From NCBI GenBank assembly GCA_000482145.1, contig AUXH01000243.1, forward strand, positions 1 through 26,165: 26,165 bases of DNA, read 5' to 3'. The notes beneath the pieces were generated by a model that saw only the letters and a program-made list of their open reading frames with translations, had not been told where the DNA came from and searched no databases. Shown in pieces: positions 24,738-26,165 of the stretch (its first letter is position 1; each line of letters begins with the position of its first letter). The position numbers and the translations under genes were made by a program. The stretch comes from Strigomonas culicis. Taxonomy: Eukaryota > Euglenozoa > Kinetoplastea > Trypanosomatida > Trypanosomatidae.

Positions 24738-25898
24738 ATGAGCGCGAAGCCTGAATCCCAGCCCGTCCCGCCGACTGCCGGCGACAACCATGAAGTGAAC
24801 ACCTCCGAGGTGGACCCCGTCGTTGCGGAGCACCACAAGCGCCGCTTCTTCCCGCTCTTCAAGCGTCGCAACGCGAAGAAGGCGGAGGAGGCCGACGCGG
24901 AGGGCTCCCTCGACGCGGACGGGAAGCCCAAGAAGGCGCGCAAGGAGCGCAAGTTCAAGAGAGAGCGCAAGCCCAAGGAGGAGAAGCCGGAGCAGAACCC
25001 GGCCACGTACCCCTCCGCGGCGGCGCCGTTTGACGGGCAGCCCGGGGACGAGGTGAAGGACATATGCCTCGAGTACTACGGCGGCATGCTGCGCGGCGTC
25101 GCGCGCCCGGTGCGCGAGATCGTGGAGGGCCAGCTGCACTTCGACACCTACATGGAGCGCATCACAACCGGCGAGCTCAAGCAGCGCAAGAAGGTGATGC
25201 GCGCGGAGGAGAAGGGCCTGATCGTGCTCATGAAGGCGCACAGCAGGGCGGTCCGCGCCGAGTCGAAGCGCGAGGAGCGCGAGAAGCAGAAGGCCGCGGC
25301 CGCGGCCGCCGGCGCCGCGGAGGGCGCCGCGGAGGGCGCCGGCATAATCAGCGCCTGGCGCAAGGTACTGCAGGACTGGTGCGAGAGGGTCCGCGCGGCG
25401 CGTGCGGAGCGCGCGGCGCGCGCGGAGGCGGAGAAGGCGGCGCAGGGGGAGGCCGCGGCCGAGGCCCCACCGGCGGAGGAGCACGTCGAGAAGAAGGCAG
25501 AGAAGCCGAAGGTGGTGCGCCAGTCCGTCATTGTGTTCCTCGAGTCGCAGGAGAACCGGTACCCCCTCTGCCGCGTCGCGGCGCTAGACGAGACCCTCCC
25601 GTCGATAGAGCAGTGCGAGGCGGAGGCCGCCGCCGCTGCGCTGGCGCAGGAAGCGCAGCAGGCGCCGACGCCGGCGCCTGCTGCGAAGACGCCCGCGCCC
25701 GCCGCGGCACCCGCCATCAAGGTGCCCGCGCCCGCCGCCGCCCCAGCCGCGAAGGCACCGGCGCCCGCCGCCGTGCCCGTCGTCAAGGTGCCGGTGCCCG
25801 CCGCCGCCGCCGCCGCGTCGCGCGAGGCCTCCCCGAACGCGTCCACCGCCGCTGCTGCCGCCGCCCCCGCCAGCCCGCGGGCAAGCAGCCCGGCGTGA
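24738..25898 (+). CDS. Lys/Glu-rich protein with Ala/Pro/Lys repeat tail
   Basis: The protein has 386 residues. A basic segment (34-85, including KPKKARKERKFKRERKPK) could be a nuclear signal or a nucleic-acid or membrane-surface contact. A middle, helix-rich part (about 105-175) starts DEVKDICLEYYGGMLRG and may be the only folded domain. An Ala/Glu/Arg coiled coil follows (about 170-255), then a short conserved-looking stretch, RQSVIVFLESQENRYPLCRV (268-287). The tail has an 11-residue repeat of the form P-A-P-A-A-x-P-x-x-K-x, in three full copies (319-351) with partial copies on both sides. It ends in Ala/Ser. I do not recognise the family. The charged, Ala/Pro/Lys-rich tail recalls linker-histone or microtubule-associated tails, which is composition only. 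ATG 24738 is the first in frame after the acceptor. Confidence 0.85.
   Translation: MSAKPESQPVPPTAGDNHEVNTSEVDPVVAEHHKRRFFPLFKRRNAKKAEEADAEGSLDADGKPKKARKERKFKRERKPKEEKPEQNPATYPSAAAPFDGQPGDEVKDICLEYYGGMLRGVARPVREIVEGQLHFDTYMERITTGELKQRKKVMRAEEKGLIVLMKAHSRAVRAESKREEREKQKAAAAAAGAAEGAAEGAGIISAWRKVLQDWCERVRAARAERAARAEAEKAAQGEAAAEAPPAEEHVEKKAEKPKVVRQSVIVFLESQENRYPLCRVAALDETLPSIEQCEAEAAAAALAQEAQQAPTPAPAAKTPAPAAAPAIKVPAPAAAPAAKAPAPAAVPVVKVPVPAAAAAASREASPNASTAAAAAAPASPRASSPA
25662..25817 (+). repeat. 33-bp tandem repeat in the 3' part of the 24738 gene
   Basis: Full units at 25692-25724, 25725-25757 and 25758-25790, with a partial unit before (25662-25691) and after (25791-25817). Each encodes 11 residues with one Lys. 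The units differ at several codons, so the repeat is not newly made. Confidence 0.8.
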
Positions 25899-26165
25899 GT
25901 GGGCCGCCTGCGGGTGCGCTGAGAAGCAAAAAAAAAAGCAATAAGGATGGACCCAGGTCGGGACACAGTATGCAGTATCATGTTCCCCCCCTTTCTTCAT
26001 CATTTCTAGTATACTGACACGTTACGTAGCAACACTCATGTTCATAAAAAAAAAAAAGCAAAAAGGGAGAGTTTTTTTTGTTCTTGTTTAAAAACCTTAT
26101 TATAAAATGCATTCAGTAGATGCGAAAACAAAAAAAAATGAAAAAGAAAAAAAAAGAAACAAAAT
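25899..26165 (+). other. 3' UTR of the last gene and window end
   Basis: AT-rich with A-runs at 25928-25937, 26046-26057 and near the end. No coding-like frame or structured RNA; the next gene is outside the window. Confidence 0.6.

Noticed and set aside
1..26165. Stop-codon reassignment as in Blastocrithidia
   Set aside because: No in-frame TGA, TAG or TAA interrupts a conserved domain, and all three are used as terminators.
1..26165. Mobile elements, CRISPR arrays, rRNA and tRNA genes
   Set aside because: No transposase or reverse transcriptase motifs, no spaced direct repeats and no cloverleaf-like sequence were found by reading; a covariance-model scan could not be run.

Overview
The window looks like nuclear chromosome sequence from a trypanosomatid (kinetoplastid flagellate). 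Ten protein genes all lie on the + strand, none has an intron, and the intergenic gaps are rich in T-runs and CT-runs that end in AG shortly before an ATG. That is the layout of a polycistronic unit processed by spliced-leader trans-splicing. Coding parts are strongly GC-rich, with G or C at most third positions and Ala/Arg/Pro-rich low-complexity stretches. The gaps are AT-rich and full of homopolymers. Stops are TGA (7), TAG (2) and TAA (1), so a stop-reassigned genetic code is unlikely. The very AT-rich, long gaps are not typical of Leishmania as I know it, but I cannot name the genus.

Layout: (1) 2-772, the 3' end of an Ala/Pro/Lys-rich protein; (2) 2171-3112, a predicted myristoylated/palmitoylated helical protein that may be BAR-like; (3) 4195-4950, a small protein with two TerB-like helical halves; (4) 5367-7553, a single-pass membrane protein with at least two chitobiase-C-terminal/Ig-like domains; (5) 8162-10024, an M17 leucyl aminopeptidase with a complete active site; (6) 10354-11085, a single-pass protein, probably mitochondrial; (7) 11592-15125, a SNF2-family ATPase with an AT-hook in lobe 1 and two PP1-docking-like motifs near its end, whose C-terminus appears to continue in another frame to 15339; (8) 15762-22091, a 2109-residue protein with a C-terminal FCP1/HAD-type phosphatase domain; (9) 22411-23832, an NDUFAF7/MidA-like methyltransferase of mitochondria; (10) 24738-25898, a Lys/Glu- and Ala/Pro-rich protein with an 11-residue tandem repeat.

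Neighbouring genes in trypanosomatid polycistrons are usually not functionally linked, so no pathway is claimed. The most notable part is the pair at 11.6-22.1 kb: a SNF2 remodeller carrying phosphatase-docking-like motifs, followed directly by a giant FCP1-like phosphatase. This is of interest because trypanosomatid RNA polymerase II lacks the heptad-repeat CTD that FCP1 normally acts on. The SNF2 3' end also has a likely frameshift in a C-rich tract, which should be resolved before that protein is used. Apart from these genes I saw no mobile element, rRNA, tRNA or CRISPR array.
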